64,000 nucleotides of DNA from WLWS01 sp965243105 (GTDB taxonomy: Bacteria > Pseudomonadota > Gammaproteobacteria > Eutrophobiales > Eutrophobiaceae). The stretch covers positions 434,001 to 498,000 of the forward strand of contig CBDEUC010000001.1 in the NCBI GenBank assembly GCA_965243105.1, read 5' to 3'. Below, in pieces: positions 43,329-51,160 of this stretch (position 1 is the first letter of the stretch; the number at the start of each line of letters is the position of its first letter). Position numbers and translations under genes: made by a program. The notes beneath the pieces were generated by a model. The model was not told where the DNA came from, made no database searches, and saw nothing but the letters and a program-made list of their open reading frames with translations.

Positions 43329-43355
43329 TATTTAACATGCACTTAAATAGTTCAA
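43329..43355 (-). promoter_or_regulatory. Possible promoter of the radical SAM–GT2 operon
   Basis: Minus strand: TTGAAC (43355–43350), 15-bp spacer, TAAATA (43334–43329). The spacing is short. The -35 lies inside an imperfect dyad (43337–43367). Confidence 0.3.
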
Positions 43356-43367
43356 TTTAGGGTGCAT
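43337..43367. promoter_or_regulatory. Imperfect dyad ATGCAC-TTAAAT … ATTTAG-GGTGCAT
   Basis: Two arms of 12–13 bases surround AGTTCA; one extra G and one mismatch break the symmetry. It overlaps the presumed -35 of the radical SAM operon and could be an operator. Confidence 0.3.
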
Positions 43368-43422
43368 AACAGCGTTTATCCTGCCCTGGCAGGTCCTCCC
43401 GGCCTGTCCCTGCGGCCGTGGT

Positions 43423-44511
43423 CTACAGTTCAAGAACCGGCAGGTAGCTCGGAAACATGCCGCTTTCCGGATCCAGGCCGGACCCAGCGGCGGCATGGGT
43501 AATTTTTTCGTAGCGTTCAGGGTCGTGCACTGCTTTTTTCACAAAAAAACGGCTTCTGTCCCGGGAAAAATTGCATTTGAACCGAAACACACCCGGACGC
43601 CCGCCCATAAAGTCGATCATCGGGTAACCTCCCTGCTTTGACCAGAAGATGGCCTTGGTGAACAGGAAGTTATTAATGTTTTCCGGCCAGAATTCAGGTT
43701 TGGAGGCTGAGAGGAAGTAATACGAAGTGGGCATGTCATGCACCATTATCGCGCCACCGCAATATTGACCATCCTTTTCCACGACGAGCAGGTTAACTAT
43801 GCTAGGCAGGCGTGTACGAAGGGAATCGAAGTAATCCCAGGTAAAGCGCAAATGCCGCGGTGCGGATTTACGCTCCATCTCATTTGTATAAACCTCGTAG
43901 AATTCGAGCCAGTCTTTATCATCGTCATTATTTGCTTGCCGAATTTTAAACCCGTGTTCTTCTGCAATCAGGTAACGCCGCCTGTTGTCGTTGGAGAAAC
44001 CTTTCCAGACAGCGTCGTTATCCTGTTCAAGGTTGACATAAACCGTATCCCGTTCGTATTCCACGGTACCAGGGGGGTAAAGCTCCTGGTTGGCAAGCAT
44101 GGCGTCACAGCGGACAAACTCAGAGACAATTTTTCTGTCAGCAGCAAATGATTCAAAATCTTTCCAGAAGGCTTGTAACGTTTCTTCAGCCGGGCTTTTG
44201 TCATTACATAGCACACCGCCGTAGTACCAGGCGGAGTAAATATCTACAGAATCGCCTGCTGCCGACTGGATTGCTTCGCTGACCGTTTTTTCCCCTATTT
44301 TCCGAACGAAATAGGGATAGTAGAAGAAAGTTTCGCCATCCTGGAATATATATAATTCCACGTCATCTCGATAATAATCTGCATGGCAGGCAAGATAGTC
44401 GGGATGAGCATAGACATGCCTGTCCTCGAGTAGGGAGTAAAAACTGTGCCACTCCGGAAGCTGTTCTGTGGTTAAAAGCTTGCGCCCCATTTCTGAGTTC
44501 CAGGGTTTCAA
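43423..44511 (-). CDS. FemAB-like GNAT acyltransferase
   Basis: The 362-residue product has the two GNAT halves of FemAB-like enzymes: an N-terminal HAHPDYLACHADYYRDDVELYIFQDGETFFYYPYFVRK region, the signature WKGFSNDNRRRYLIAEEHGFKIRQ, then VVEKDGQYCGGAIMVHDMPTSYYFLSASKPEFWPENINNFLFTKAIFWSKQGGYPMIDFMGGRPGVFRFKCNF. It probably transfers an acyl or aminoacyl group to an amino sugar. It is a second, clearly different FemAB-like gene (the other is at 26620). The 273-bp gap to the next minus-strand gene suggests a separate transcript. Confidence 0.78.
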   Translation of the reverse strand: MKPWNSEMGRKLLTTEQLPEWHSFYSLLEDRHVYAHPDYLACHADYYRDDVELYIFQDGETFFYYPYFVRKIGEKTVSEAIQSAAGDSVDIYSAWYYGGVLCNDKSPAEETLQAFWKDFESFAADRKIVSEFVRCDAMLANQELYPPGTVEYERDTVYVNLEQDNDAVWKGFSNDNRRRYLIAEEHGFKIRQANNDDDKDWLEFYEVYTNEMERKSAPRHLRFTWDYFDSLRTRLPSIVNLLVVEKDGQYCGGAIMVHDMPTSYYFLSASKPEFWPENINNFLFTKAIFWSKQGGYPMIDFMGGRPGVFRFKCNFSRDRSRFFVKKAVHDPERYEKITHAAAGSGLDPESGMFPSYLPVLEL

Positions 44512-44984
44512 AAATTATCAATGCAACGATCGGTGGCATTTAGCCGCTGGCGATTATAAGCACTGTTAGTCCATTAGAACAGCTTGGGATTCCGCGCCTT
44601 GCTGCACCTGGGTTTGCAAGGTGAGCCATGGGCCTCGCAGGCAGAGGGCGTTGCATGCAGCAGCCTGTAAAAGATATTCGACATGGATATGCCAGACGGT
44701 ATAATCCCCATGCCCAAATACCGGGGGCAAATTGTTGTAAACTTGCTGCGTACATTCATATATTTAGCGCTCCCGGGGTCCTGAAGAATGAGGAGGGCAC
44801 CGCCGAAGTGCCTGAATTTCAGTTTACTTTCCAGAAACTCCGGGTTTGCCAGTGCCGTAGTGGGCAGTTGAGCTGGTAATATTCGGGTCAGTTGGTGAGC
44901 GAATTGAAGGGTGCCTTGCCGGGAGGCAAAGTTGCATTACCGGAACAAGAATAAGTTAGCAAATCGATAAACTGAGGAAAACGA
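44512..44984. other. 473-bp intergenic region between divergent genes
   Basis: No convincing protein gene is present. It must hold the promoter for the minus-strand FemAB-like gene and the promoter for the rightward operon at 44985. A good -10 (TATAAT, 44700–44705) implies a leader of about 270 nt before the ATG at 44985, with short hairpins such as GGGCAC / GTGCCT (near 44797–44815) and TTGCC / GGCAA (near 44914–44930). No ops/JUMPstart motif was found. Confidence 0.5.
44677..44705 (+). promoter_or_regulatory. Candidate promoter of the 44985–55564 operon
   Basis: -35 TTCGAC (44677–44682), 17-bp spacer, perfect -10 TATAAT (44700–44705). The start would be near 44712, giving a long untranslated leader. 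Confidence 0.4.
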
Positions 44985-45920
44985 ATGAAAGTTTTAATAG
45001 CTGGGGCAATGGGCTACGTAGGTGCGGCCCTGATAGAAATCTATCGTAACCGGAAAGATATTGAAGTACTCGCTGTAGACAAGGAGTTCAATCCCCGGGC
45101 TGTCGTCGAATATCCAGAAAATGTGAAATTTATTCATGCGGATTGCGAAGACCTGGACCTGATGAAGTTCCTGATGCGTGACATCGATGTGCTTCATTTC
45201 CTGGTAGCAGAGGTGGAAGCCGAGAAAAGCATTGATAAGGAAGAAGCCGTTTGGAAAACCAACTACGAATTACCAAAATCAATCATCGGTATGCTGCCGA
45301 GTTCGACTCGTTTTATGTTTCCCTCGACAGGAAATGTTTTTGGTGGCGTTAGTCCGGATGGCAAGTTTCTTGGTTTGACAGAGGAAGACACCCCTGCGCC
45401 AAAATATGCCTACGCTGAAACAAAGGTTGCGGTGGAGAAATTTCTCAAGGAATCAGGCGTCAATCACACCATTGTCAGGTTTGGGACAAACCACGGTTAC
45501 TCACCCGGCATCAGGTTCAACCTGGTGACAAACATATTTTTCAAGCGTGCAATCGAAGGCGAGGCGTTGACAATTCACGGCACCGGTGACAACTACCGGC
45601 CGACAGCCTGCGTAAAGGACTGTGCCCGGGCGCTGGACTTCCTGTCAGGCAAGAATGAAGCTAATGGTGAAACTTTCCATGTTGTTTGTGAAACATTCAA
45701 GATACGAGAGTTGGCAGAGAACGTCGTTAAGTATGTTGATAATCCGGCCAGTAAGATCGATTTCATCGCCAAGGATGTACCTTTTAACGCTTACGGTTTG
45801 AACTCTGACAAGATACAAAAGCTGGGTTTCAAGTTTGAATATCCTCTTGAAAAAAGCATTACCGAGATGAAACAGGTGTTCAGGCAGCTGTCTTCCCTCA
45901 GCCTGGAACAGGGCAAGTAA
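44985..45920 (+). CDS. NAD-dependent epimerase/dehydratase family protein
   Basis: The 311-residue product is an extended SDR: Rossmann start MKVLIAGAMGYVGAALIEIYRN, the FMFPSTGNVFGG catalytic Ser/Thr segment, Y-A-E-T-K (YxxxK) near residue 145, RFGTNHGYSPGIRFNLVTNIFFKRA, and GTGDNYRPTACVKDCARAL. It probably epimerises, dehydrates or reduces a nucleotide sugar; the exact reaction is not clear. It is the first gene of a long rightward run to 55564. Its ribosome site is TGAGGA near 44973. Confidence 0.8.
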   Translation: MKVLIAGAMGYVGAALIEIYRNRKDIEVLAVDKEFNPRAVVEYPENVKFIHADCEDLDLMKFLMRDIDVLHFLVAEVEAEKSIDKEEAVWKTNYELPKSIIGMLPSSTRFMFPSTGNVFGGVSPDGKFLGLTEEDTPAPKYAYAETKVAVEKFLKESGVNHTIVRFGTNHGYSPGIRFNLVTNIFFKRAIEGEALTIHGTGDNYRPTACVKDCARALDFLSGKNEANGETFHVVCETFKIRELAENVVKYVDNPASKIDFIAKDVPFNAYGLNSDKIQKLGFKFEYPLEKSITEMKQVFRQLSSLSLEQGK

Positions 45921-45942
45921 TCGCGTGTAATCAGGTTTTATC

Positions 45943-46560
45943 ATGATTCAATTTATTGAAAGTGATCCGGGCAATTTTGAATTGCAGGAAAACGTGATAA
46001 TCGGTCTGCAGTATCGTGACGGCTGCAAGGCGGTAGTGATTGGTGAGAACTCGGTAATCCGGGCTAACTCGGTCATCTACGCGGATGTTGTGCTGGGCTC
46101 AAATTTCCAGTCGGGCCACAATGTCATGATTCGGGAAAAGACGGTCATCGGCGATCACGTGACTGTTGGAACCAATACCGTTATAGATGGCAACGTGGAA
46201 ATTGGGAGCTATGTCAAAATTGAATCAAACTGTTACATACCCACCCACGTGAAGATTGGTACTCGGGTATTCTTCGGGCCCAATGTTACGCTGACCAATG
46301 ACAAGTATCCCCTGAAACTGCGTGATGAGTACGAACCGCTTGGCCCCGTGATTGAAGACGGGGTAACCCTTGGTGCGGGTTCTATAGTATTACCCGGAGT
46401 GACAGTCGGTGAAGATGCCATGGTTGCAGCCGGAGCCGTTGTCACAAGTGATGTGCCGGCTGGAAGCCTGGTTGTTGGTTCTCCGGGCAAAGCCAGGGAA
46501 ATGCCTGAAAAACTCAGGGAGAGGAACATGGCTCTCTCCTGGAGAAAGTTTCTTGAATGA
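45943..46560 (+). CDS. Left-handed beta-helix N-acetyltransferase (WbpD/WlbB-like)
   Basis: The 205-residue product is almost wholly hexapeptide repeats: VVIGENSVIRANSVIYADVVLGSNFQSGHNVMI, then VTVGTNTVIDGNVEIG, FFGPNVTLTNDKYPLKLR and PVIEDGVTLGAGSIVLPGVTVGEDAMVAAGAVVTSDVPAGSLVVGSPGKARE. The FGPNVTLTND loop is as in enzymes that acetylate 3-amino UDP-sugars (WlbB/WbpD). The next two genes are a Gfo/Idh/MocA oxidase and a DegT aminotransferase, so the three form a C3-amination and acetylation cassette. The stop overlaps the next start (ATGA). Confidence 0.85.
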   Translation: MIQFIESDPGNFELQENVIIGLQYRDGCKAVVIGENSVIRANSVIYADVVLGSNFQSGHNVMIREKTVIGDHVTVGTNTVIDGNVEIGSYVKIESNCYIPTHVKIGTRVFFGPNVTLTNDKYPLKLRDEYEPLGPVIEDGVTLGAGSIVLPGVTVGEDAMVAAGAVVTSDVPAGSLVVGSPGKAREMPEKLRERNMALSWRKFLE

Positions 46561-47573
46561 ATAAAACCAGTATCGCAATAATCGGCTGCGGAAAGCAGGC
46601 AGACAAGCACATCAGTGGTTTGCGCACTGTGCCTGGAATTGACCTGGTGCTGACCGACAGTGACGAGGGCAGGGCCAGGACACTGGCTGAAAAACACGGA
46701 CTCAAGTGGGTACCATCTGCCGACGATGTTTTTGCTGATGACAGCATAGCTGCAGTGGATATCTGCACGCCAACCCCGAGTCATTTCGGCCTGATAAATA
46801 ATGCCCTGGACACCGACAAGGATTTTCTTTGCGAAAAACCTCTCACTGCCACTCTCGATGAGGCGCGTAAGCTTGCTGAGCGAATCGACCAGGGAAACCG
46901 GGTTGGCATGGTTGGATATATTTACCGGTTTTCACCGATATTTGAATTGGGTTACAACATTTTCAAAGAAGTGCCAAGGGCCGGCGAGAGCATGGTACTG
47001 GGCCAGATCAGTACCGCTTTTTTTCGCCTGAGTGGCCGCGGTTCACACCAGGCATGGAAACACATGCGTGATGAAGGCGGCGGTGCGATCAACGAGATGC
47101 TGGTGCACATGGTGGATCTTGCCATCTGGTATTTTGGCCCGGTGGGTGAAGCCAGGGTTCTGAGTTGTGATTTGCTGAGACCCGAACGCCTCATTAACAA
47201 CGATAACCATGTAGTTGACGCCGAAGACTACGTGCTGGTTGAACTAACGATGGAGAATGGTATCAAGGTCATGTGCCAGTCGGACCTTGTGACACCGGCA
47301 TTCGTACAACTTGCCGATGTCCAGGGTGAATATGGGACTTTCGTCGGCTCGATCCAGAGCCATTACCCCTCATACCTCCACCTGGAACGGGAAGTGGCCG
47401 GATATCACGCAGGCCGAAATGACTTCCAGTTCGGTCAACGTAATTTATTTGAAGCGCAAATGGCTGAATTTGTAAATTCAGTGAGAATAGGTGAGCAACC
47501 ATCAAGGTCAACCGTTAAAGACAGCGTGTTGTTGATGGAAGCCATGAACAAGATTAAAGAGGAGATTGCTTAG
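46557..47573 (+). CDS. Gfo/Idh/MocA oxidoreductase (WbpB/WlbA-like)
   Basis: The 338-residue product has the Rossmann start SIAIIGCGKQADKHISGLRTVPGID, DICTPTPSHFGL, the EKPLT motif (CEKPLTATLDEARKL), GYIYRFSPIF, and HMRDEGGGAINEMLVHMVDLAIWYFG in the C-terminal domain. It should oxidise C3 of a UDP-N-acetyl-uronate (WlbA/WbpB-type) or a related 3-keto sugar formation. The overlapping acyltransferase and aminotransferase genes support this. It is the second such enzyme in the window besides the N-terminal half of the fusion at 16295. Confidence 0.85.
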   Translation: MNKTSIAIIGCGKQADKHISGLRTVPGIDLVLTDSDEGRARTLAEKHGLKWVPSADDVFADDSIAAVDICTPTPSHFGLINNALDTDKDFLCEKPLTATLDEARKLAERIDQGNRVGMVGYIYRFSPIFELGYNIFKEVPRAGESMVLGQISTAFFRLSGRGSHQAWKHMRDEGGGAINEMLVHMVDLAIWYFGPVGEARVLSCDLLRPERLINNDNHVVDAEDYVLVELTMENGIKVMCQSDLVTPAFVQLADVQGEYGTFVGSIQSHYPSYLHLEREVAGYHAGRNDFQFGQRNLFEAQMAEFVNSVRIGEQPSRSTVKDSVLLMEAMNKIKEEIA

Positions 47574-48664
47574 TGCAAAATATTGCTGTCGGAGAAACTA
47601 AACTTACTGAAAACGAAATTGATGCGGCCGTTGCCGTCATGCGCTCCGGGGCCCTGCGCCAGGGTGCGGTTTGCAAGGCATTTGAAGAAGAGTTTGCTGA
47701 AAAAGTCGGCGCCAGGCATGCAATATCATGCTCGAGTGGATCTGCAGCACTTCATCTAGCCTATCTTTGTTTTCTTGAGCCCGGTGATGAAGTACTTGTT
47801 CCATCCTTCACTTTCTTTGCAACCGGGGGAATGGTGTCAATGGCCGGTGGTACCCCGGTATTTTGCGAGATTGATCCAGTTTCTTTTCTTATCGATCGTG
47901 ATGACGCGGAGAAAAAAATTACCGACAAAACCACGGCTATCTCCCCGGTTCACCTGTATGGCAATCCCTGTAATATCACCCTCGTAAGGGAATTTGCTGA
48001 TAAACATGGATTAAAGATCATCTGGGATGCCGCACAGTCCCATGGCGCCCGGTTTGAAGGTAAAGACATCGGGTCTTTTGGTGAATTCGTGTGCTATTCG
48101 TTTTATCCGTCAAAGAACATGTTTGTCGGAGAAGGTGGCATGGTCTGCACAGACAATGATGATTTCGCGGACATGCTGAGATTTAAGAGAATGCACGGCC
48201 AGTCCGGCAAGTACTACCATACTATGCTGGGGCTGAACTACCGAATGACTGATGTTGAAGCTGCAATAGGCCGGGAACAGTTAAAACGACTGGATGATAT
48301 GTTGGAAACCAGGAGTCGAAATGCCGAGATTCTGAATGAAGGCCTGGCCAACGTCGACGGGATCCGTGAACCAACGACGACCGCGAATGGCAAGCATGCG
48401 TGGCACCAATACTGCATTGTCGTCGATGAAGATGTTTATGGCATGAGCAGGGACAAACTCATTGAAAAACTCAATGATAATGGCATTGCCACGGCGATAC
48501 ACTATCCGCGCGGAATGCATCAGCAGCCTGTTTTTGAAGAGATGTATGGAACACATTCACTCCCGATCACCGAGAAGATGGCGACAACCATACTGGCCCT
48601 GCCAGTGCATCATGGTCTTGTGGAAAGCGATCTTGAAAGAATAGTCGGTGTTATCGCCGGCTAG
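47573..48664 (+). CDS. DegT/DnrJ/EryC1 sugar aminotransferase (WbpE/WlbC-like)
   Basis: The 363-residue product starts with GTG at 47573, overlapping the preceding TAG; AGAGGAG near 47558 is well spaced. All DegT hallmarks are present: HAISCSSGSAALHLAYL, VLVPSFTFFATGGMVSMAGGTPVFCEID, SPVHLYGNP, IWDAAQSHGARFEGKDIGSFGEFVCYSFYPSKNMFVGEGGMV (PLP lysine in PSKNM), and the C-terminal GIATAIHYPRGMHQQPVF. It transfers an amino group, from glutamate in known cases, to a keto sugar. With 45943 and 46557 it fits UDP-2,3-diacetamido-uronate synthesis. Confidence 0.9.
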   Translation: MQNIAVGETKLTENEIDAAVAVMRSGALRQGAVCKAFEEEFAEKVGARHAISCSSGSAALHLAYLCFLEPGDEVLVPSFTFFATGGMVSMAGGTPVFCEIDPVSFLIDRDDAEKKITDKTTAISPVHLYGNPCNITLVREFADKHGLKIIWDAAQSHGARFEGKDIGSFGEFVCYSFYPSKNMFVGEGGMVCTDNDDFADMLRFKRMHGQSGKYYHTMLGLNYRMTDVEAAIGREQLKRLDDMLETRSRNAEILNEGLANVDGIREPTTTANGKHAWHQYCIVVDEDVYGMSRDKLIEKLNDNGIATAIHYPRGMHQQPVFEEMYGTHSLPITEKMATTILALPVHHGLVESDLERIVGVIAG

Positions 48665-48684
48665 CTAAAACGGCCCCTGGCATA

Positions 48685-49935
48685 GTGAAAGCCAGTTTGA
48701 AAACTGCCTGGATACTTAATCACTATGCTGTCATGCCTGATGAGCCAGGCAGTACCCGGCACTTTCACCTGGCGCGAGCGATGCGGGCCAATGGTTGGCA
48801 GGCCCATATTATCGCCTCCAGTTTTGGGCACTGGAACAAGGTCCAGAGAATTTCCGGCCACGGCCTGTTCAGCGACAGGGAGGTGGACTCCGTCCATTTT
48901 CGCTTTATCAGGAATCCCGCCTATTACTCAAACGGTGTGATGCGAGTTCTAAACATGCTGGCCTTTTTCCTGTTCGTGTTGCTGCCACGAGGCACATCAG
49001 GTTTACCTGCACCGAAGGTTATTGTCGGTTCAAGTGTCCATCCCTTTGCGGCTCTCGCTGGAGGATTACTGGCGCGTCGTCACAGGGTTCCCTTTGTATT
49101 TGAGATTCGGGACCTTTGGCCTGAAACACTGGTCCAGATGAAAGGGATGAATGAGCGAGGAGTTGTCGCCCGCTTGCTGTACCGCCTGGAAGGGTTCATT
49201 TTGAAAATGGCTGACCGCGTCATTGTCTTGCTTCCTGATGCTGATCAATACCTGGCGAGCAAGGGTTATAATAAGCAACTTGTTCACTGGATACCCAATG
49301 GAGTGGAGATCGAAGAGCTGAAAGAGAGCGAAAGTGATCCTGCTAGCCTGAGTTTTATGTATCTCGGTGCCCATGGCGAGGCAAATGATCTTTACACAAT
49401 GCTGGAAGCGATACGCCTCTATCAACAGCAGCAGGATACCGTAGAAGTCGAATTCCGGTTCGTCGGCGAGGGTCCTGCGAAGTTCGATGCTATGCGATGG
49501 GCAGACAAACACCAGCTCACCAATGTCCACTTTGAAAACGCGATACCAAAGCAGCAGGTACCCGCGATGCTTGCCCGGGCCGATGCCTGCATGGTGGCTG
49601 TCAGGGATATTCCAGGTTTGTACCGTTTTGGAATTAGCCTGAACAAGATTTATGACTACATGGCCGCCGGTAAACCGGTACTTGCCTCACTGAGTGCGTC
49701 TAATAATCCTGTATCAGAAGCGGGCGCCGGACTGTCAAGCGAGGCGGGCAGGGCGGACCTGCTGGCGCAATCGATTCAGCAGTTTACCAGGCTGACGCGG
49801 GAAGAGCGGCGGGAAATGGGACAGTGCGGCAGGGATTACGTATGCCGACAGCATGACTATGCTGTACTCGCTCAAAAATTTGCCCTGCTGCTGGATGAGC
49901 TTTGCGTGGAATCCGTCCCGGGAGTGAATTCATGA
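48685..49935 (+). CDS. Glycosyltransferase GT4 (WbuB/PglA-like)
   Basis: The 416-residue product begins with GTG at 48685: TAWILNHYAVMPDEPGSTRHFHLARAMRANGWQAHIIASSFGHW, the WbuB-type N-terminus. A hydrophobic segment lies near residues 88–100. It has FEIRDLWPETL, IPNGVEIEEL, YLGAHGEANDL, FVGEGPAKFDAM and the donor motif KIYDYMAAGKPVLASLSASNNPVSEAGAGL. It would add the second sugar to the lipid-linked first sugar, because it precedes and overlaps the initiating PglC-like gene. A later ATG at 48733 would lose the conserved first strand. Confidence 0.85.
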   Translation: MKASLKTAWILNHYAVMPDEPGSTRHFHLARAMRANGWQAHIIASSFGHWNKVQRISGHGLFSDREVDSVHFRFIRNPAYYSNGVMRVLNMLAFFLFVLLPRGTSGLPAPKVIVGSSVHPFAALAGGLLARRHRVPFVFEIRDLWPETLVQMKGMNERGVVARLLYRLEGFILKMADRVIVLLPDADQYLASKGYNKQLVHWIPNGVEIEELKESESDPASLSFMYLGAHGEANDLYTMLEAIRLYQQQQDTVEVEFRFVGEGPAKFDAMRWADKHQLTNVHFENAIPKQQVPAMLARADACMVAVRDIPGLYRFGISLNKIYDYMAAGKPVLASLSASNNPVSEAGAGLSSEAGRADLLAQSIQQFTRLTREERREMGQCGRDYVCRQHDYAVLAQKFALLLDELCVESVPGVNS

Positions 49936-50522
49936 AAAGACTAATGGACCTGGGTATTTCGATCACTCTCCTGATACTGCTACTTCCGCTACTTTTGCTT
50001 ATTGCCCTGGTTATCGTGTTGACCCTGGGCAGACCGGTTTTGTTTGTACAGGAGCGTCCGGGTAAAAATGCCAAGGCCTTTTTGCTTTACAAGTTCCGCA
50101 GCATGAGTGCCGCAACTGATGAGCAGGGAAATCCACTGCCGGATGCACAAAGATTAAGCGCGACCGGGAAGTTGCTCAGGCGACTGAGCCTGGATGAATT
50201 ACCCCAGCTCTGGAATATCATCAGGGGTGATATGAGCCTGGTAGGCCCCAGGCCCCTGCTGATGGAATACCTGGAGCGATACTCGCCGGAGCAGGCAAGG
50301 CGTCATGAAGTGCGGCCGGGTATCACTGGCTGGGCACAGGTAAATGGCAGAAATGCAATCAGTTGGCAGGAGAAGTTCAGTCTGGATGTTTGGTATGTAG
50401 ACAATCATAATGTAGCACTGGACCTCAAGATTATGTGTATGACCCTGTTAAAAATCATAAGGCGCGAAGGGATTTCCGAGGAAAACCACGCAACCGCGCG
50501 CCCGTTTGAGGGGAACTCGTAA
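49932..50522 (+). CDS. Initiating phosphoglycosyl transferase (PglC-like)
   Basis: From ATG 49932 (overlapping the preceding stop) the product has 196 residues, the size of small monotopic PGTs such as PglC. One N-terminal re-entrant hydrophobic helix (ISITLLILLLPLLLLIALVIVL) is followed by PVLFVQERPGKNAKAFLLYKFRSM. The catalytic Asp-Glu is in LSLDELPQLWNIIRGDMSLVGPRPLL; then VRPGITGWAQVNGRN. It moves a phospho-sugar from a UDP-sugar to undecaprenyl phosphate. The surrounding PglD, PglE and PglF-like genes suggest the sugar is di-N-acetylbacillosamine or close to it. Confidence 0.92.
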   Translation: MKRLMDLGISITLLILLLPLLLLIALVIVLTLGRPVLFVQERPGKNAKAFLLYKFRSMSAATDEQGNPLPDAQRLSATGKLLRRLSLDELPQLWNIIRGDMSLVGPRPLLMEYLERYSPEQARRHEVRPGITGWAQVNGRNAISWQEKFSLDVWYVDNHNVALDLKIMCMTLLKIIRREGISEENHATARPFEGNS

Positions 50523-51160
50523 TGAGCTGCCTGCTTGTATTTGGTGCCGGGGGGCACGGCAAGGTAGTGGCTGAGACTGCCCTTGCGAGCGGCGAATGGG
50601 AAGAGGTGTGCCTCGTGGACGACCGCCATCCGGAGCTGGAGGAAGTGAATGGACTGCGGGTAATTGGAAGCTTCGAGCAGGGTATGCAGATGCAGGGAGA
50701 TTATTCATTTGCTATTGCGGCAATTGGAGATAACGCTTTAAGAGCCAGGACCACGAACGAACTGTTGAGCAGGGGATTCCAGGTACCCGTGGTGTGCCAC
50801 CCCACCACGGTCATCGCTTCATCTGCCAGCATAGGTGCCGGTTCTGTCCTGCTGGCAAACGTCGTCGTACAAAGTAGCGCGAAAATCGGCGTTGCGGTGA
50901 TACTGAATACTTCGGTTTCAGTTGATCATGACTGTAACATTAAGGATGGCGCACACCTCTCTCCCGGTACCCACCTGGGAGGTGACGTGACTATTGGGGA
51001 ACATGCATTCCTCGGTGTTGGCGTTTCGGTTATTCGCGGCATTAATATTGGAAGGGATTCGATTATTGGTGGCGGAGCTGCGGTGGTAAATGATATCGAA
51101 AGTCGCTGCACTGCAGTTGGCGTTCCTGCAAAGAAGATTAAGAATAATGAGTCAAGCTGA
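50522..51160 (+). CDS. UDP-4-amino-sugar N-acetyltransferase (PglD/NeuD-like)
   Basis: The 212-residue product has the two-part PglD build: an N-terminal Rossmann-like half with FGAGGHGKVVAETALASGEW and VDDRHPELE, then a left-handed beta-helix half. The probable catalytic His is in SVSVDHDCNIKDGAHLSPG. It ends with GRDSIIGGGAAVVNDIESRCTAVGVPAKKI. It uses acetyl-CoA to acetylate the 4-amine made by the PglE-like enzyme. Its ATG shares bases with the preceding stop (TAATG), and the next gene starts inside it. Confidence 0.9.
   Translation: MSCLLVFGAGGHGKVVAETALASGEWEEVCLVDDRHPELEEVNGLRVIGSFEQGMQMQGDYSFAIAAIGDNALRARTTNELLSRGFQVPVVCHPTTVIASSASIGAGSVLLANVVVQSSAKIGVAVILNTSVSVDHDCNIKDGAHLSPGTHLGGDVTIGEHAFLGVGVSVIRGINIGRDSIIGGGAAVVNDIESRCTAVGVPAKKIKNNESS

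Noticed and set aside
44512..44984. ops/JUMPstart element for RfaH
   Set aside because: No GGCGGTAG-type core was found here or upstream of 7257.
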